This document shows positions 63,651 through 64,000 of a stretch of 64,000 bases of DNA, piece by piece. The stretch's first letter is position 1; the number at the start of each line of letters is the position of its first letter. Position numbers and translations under genes: made by a program. Under the pieces are notes generated by a model. That model did not search any database and was not told the DNA's origin. It saw nothing but the letters and a program-made list of their open reading frames with translations. This DNA comes from Neisseriaceae bacterium CLB008 (GTDB taxonomy: Bacteria > Pseudomonadota > Gammaproteobacteria > Burkholderiales > Neisseriaceae): contig CP166133.1 of the NCBI GenBank assembly GCA_041228285.1, forward strand, positions 558,001 through 622,000. Direction: 5' to 3'.

Positions 63651-64000
63651 TTATTCAAGGCTGTTTACGTCTAGATGTTTGGTTTCGCAGTAATAACCTT
63701 GGCCGCCGACAGACACGGTTGTGATGTTCTGTTGGTCGTTGGTGATGAGTGCGACCTTTATTTCAGAAGGCGAGGCTAAGGTTTCTCCTTGCTCAAAGAC
63801 ATAGCGCATTTGCTGTGGGCGTTGCTGCTGTTGCAGATAGCAGGCGAGGGCGCCGTTTGAGGTGCCGGTGGCAGCCTCTTCGTTGATGTCGTAGCGTGGG
63901 GCAAAGTTGCGGCAGATGATTCTGTCGCCGTTAAAGGCGTATAGGTGCATGCCGACCACGTCATGCTGTTGGCTGATGCGCTTTATGTGTTCAAAATCGG
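63651..64000 (-). CDS. PhzF-family isomerase, C-terminal part (cut by window end)
   Basis: Only the last 115 codons or so are in the window; the frame stays open to the edge. RNFAPRYDINEEAATGTSNG is the PhzF/DapF-like signature (fourth beta-alpha unit), preceded by DVVGMHLYAFNGD. Homologues are isomerases of unknown substrate in most bacteria. The start cannot be seen. Confidence 0.85.
   Translation of the reverse strand, partial: DFEHIKRISQQHDVVGMHLYAFNGDRIICRNFAPRYDINEEAATGTSNGALACYLQQQQRPQQMRYVFEQGETLASPSEIKVALITNDQQNITTVSVGGQGYYCETKHLDVNSLE

Overview
The window looks like the chromosome of a Neisseriaceae-type betaproteobacterium. The evidence is the gene order dnaB followed by a minor-pilin operon (as at the neisserial dnaB-pilH-K locus), a tmRNA whose tag reads ANDETYALAA (the neisserial tag), and FNR-type and Fur-type sites at the expected genes. 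No tRNA, rRNA or CRISPR array was seen; the only stable RNA recognised is tmRNA. Most of the window is ordinary, moderately GC-rich core genome with many small operons closed by clear intrinsic terminators.

Layout. 1-6.5 kb: dnaB, an exported RidA-like protein with a Tat-exported flavin amine oxidase, and four minor-pilin genes. 6.6-9.5 kb: hpnD, hpnE (squalene formation) and an SDR protein. 9.6-18.8 kb: radA, a membrane-anchored double AAA+ ATPase, a zinc-less sirtuin, fnr, hemN, a DUF695-RraB protein and rlmF. 19-27.2 kb: a Fur-controlled TonB receptor, proA, htpX, a YitT protein and alaS. 27.4-38.4 kb: a catabolic block (hydantoinase/oxoprolinase B and A, AraC regulator, MFS transporter, MocR regulator, omega-amino-acid:pyruvate aminotransferase, semialdehyde dehydrogenase), best read as nitrogen/carbon salvage through beta-alanine or a related omega-amino acid. 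38.5-44.2 kb: ogt, xerD, gltS, then lysR-dadA-ridA for D-amino-acid oxidation. 44.5-56 kb: metY, fbp, rlmJ, a DegS-like protease, gltX, serA, a HAD phosphatase, an enoyl-CoA hydratase/HIBYL-CoA hydrolase relative, a methyltransferase and a DUF1841 gene.

The accessory part is a roughly 6.1-kb island in the 3' end of ssrA (tmRNA). It is bounded by a perfect 25-bp direct repeat (56453-56477 and 62569-62593) that copies the T-arm and acceptor end of tmRNA. It starts with an integrase gene that has lost its catalytic domain, continues into a phage portal pseudogene (in-frame stop, plus a 17-codon tail of a lost upstream gene), then becomes strikingly AT-rich. The AT-rich part carries one large gene with an N-terminal HEPN-like domain (RX4H motif), a central NB-ARC/STAND ATPase and C-terminal TPR-like repeats, plus a convergent single-pass membrane protein of unknown function. 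This is the best candidate for an undescribed system: a NLR-like, probably anti-phage, RNase effector stranded in a decayed prophage/integrative element.

Two other themes recur. Flavin oxidases are twice paired with a Rid-type imine deaminase, once with export signals on both proteins and once cytosolic. Several regulators have recognisable operator-like repeats next to them (FNR, Fur, MocR, and a 16-bp inverted pair around lysR).
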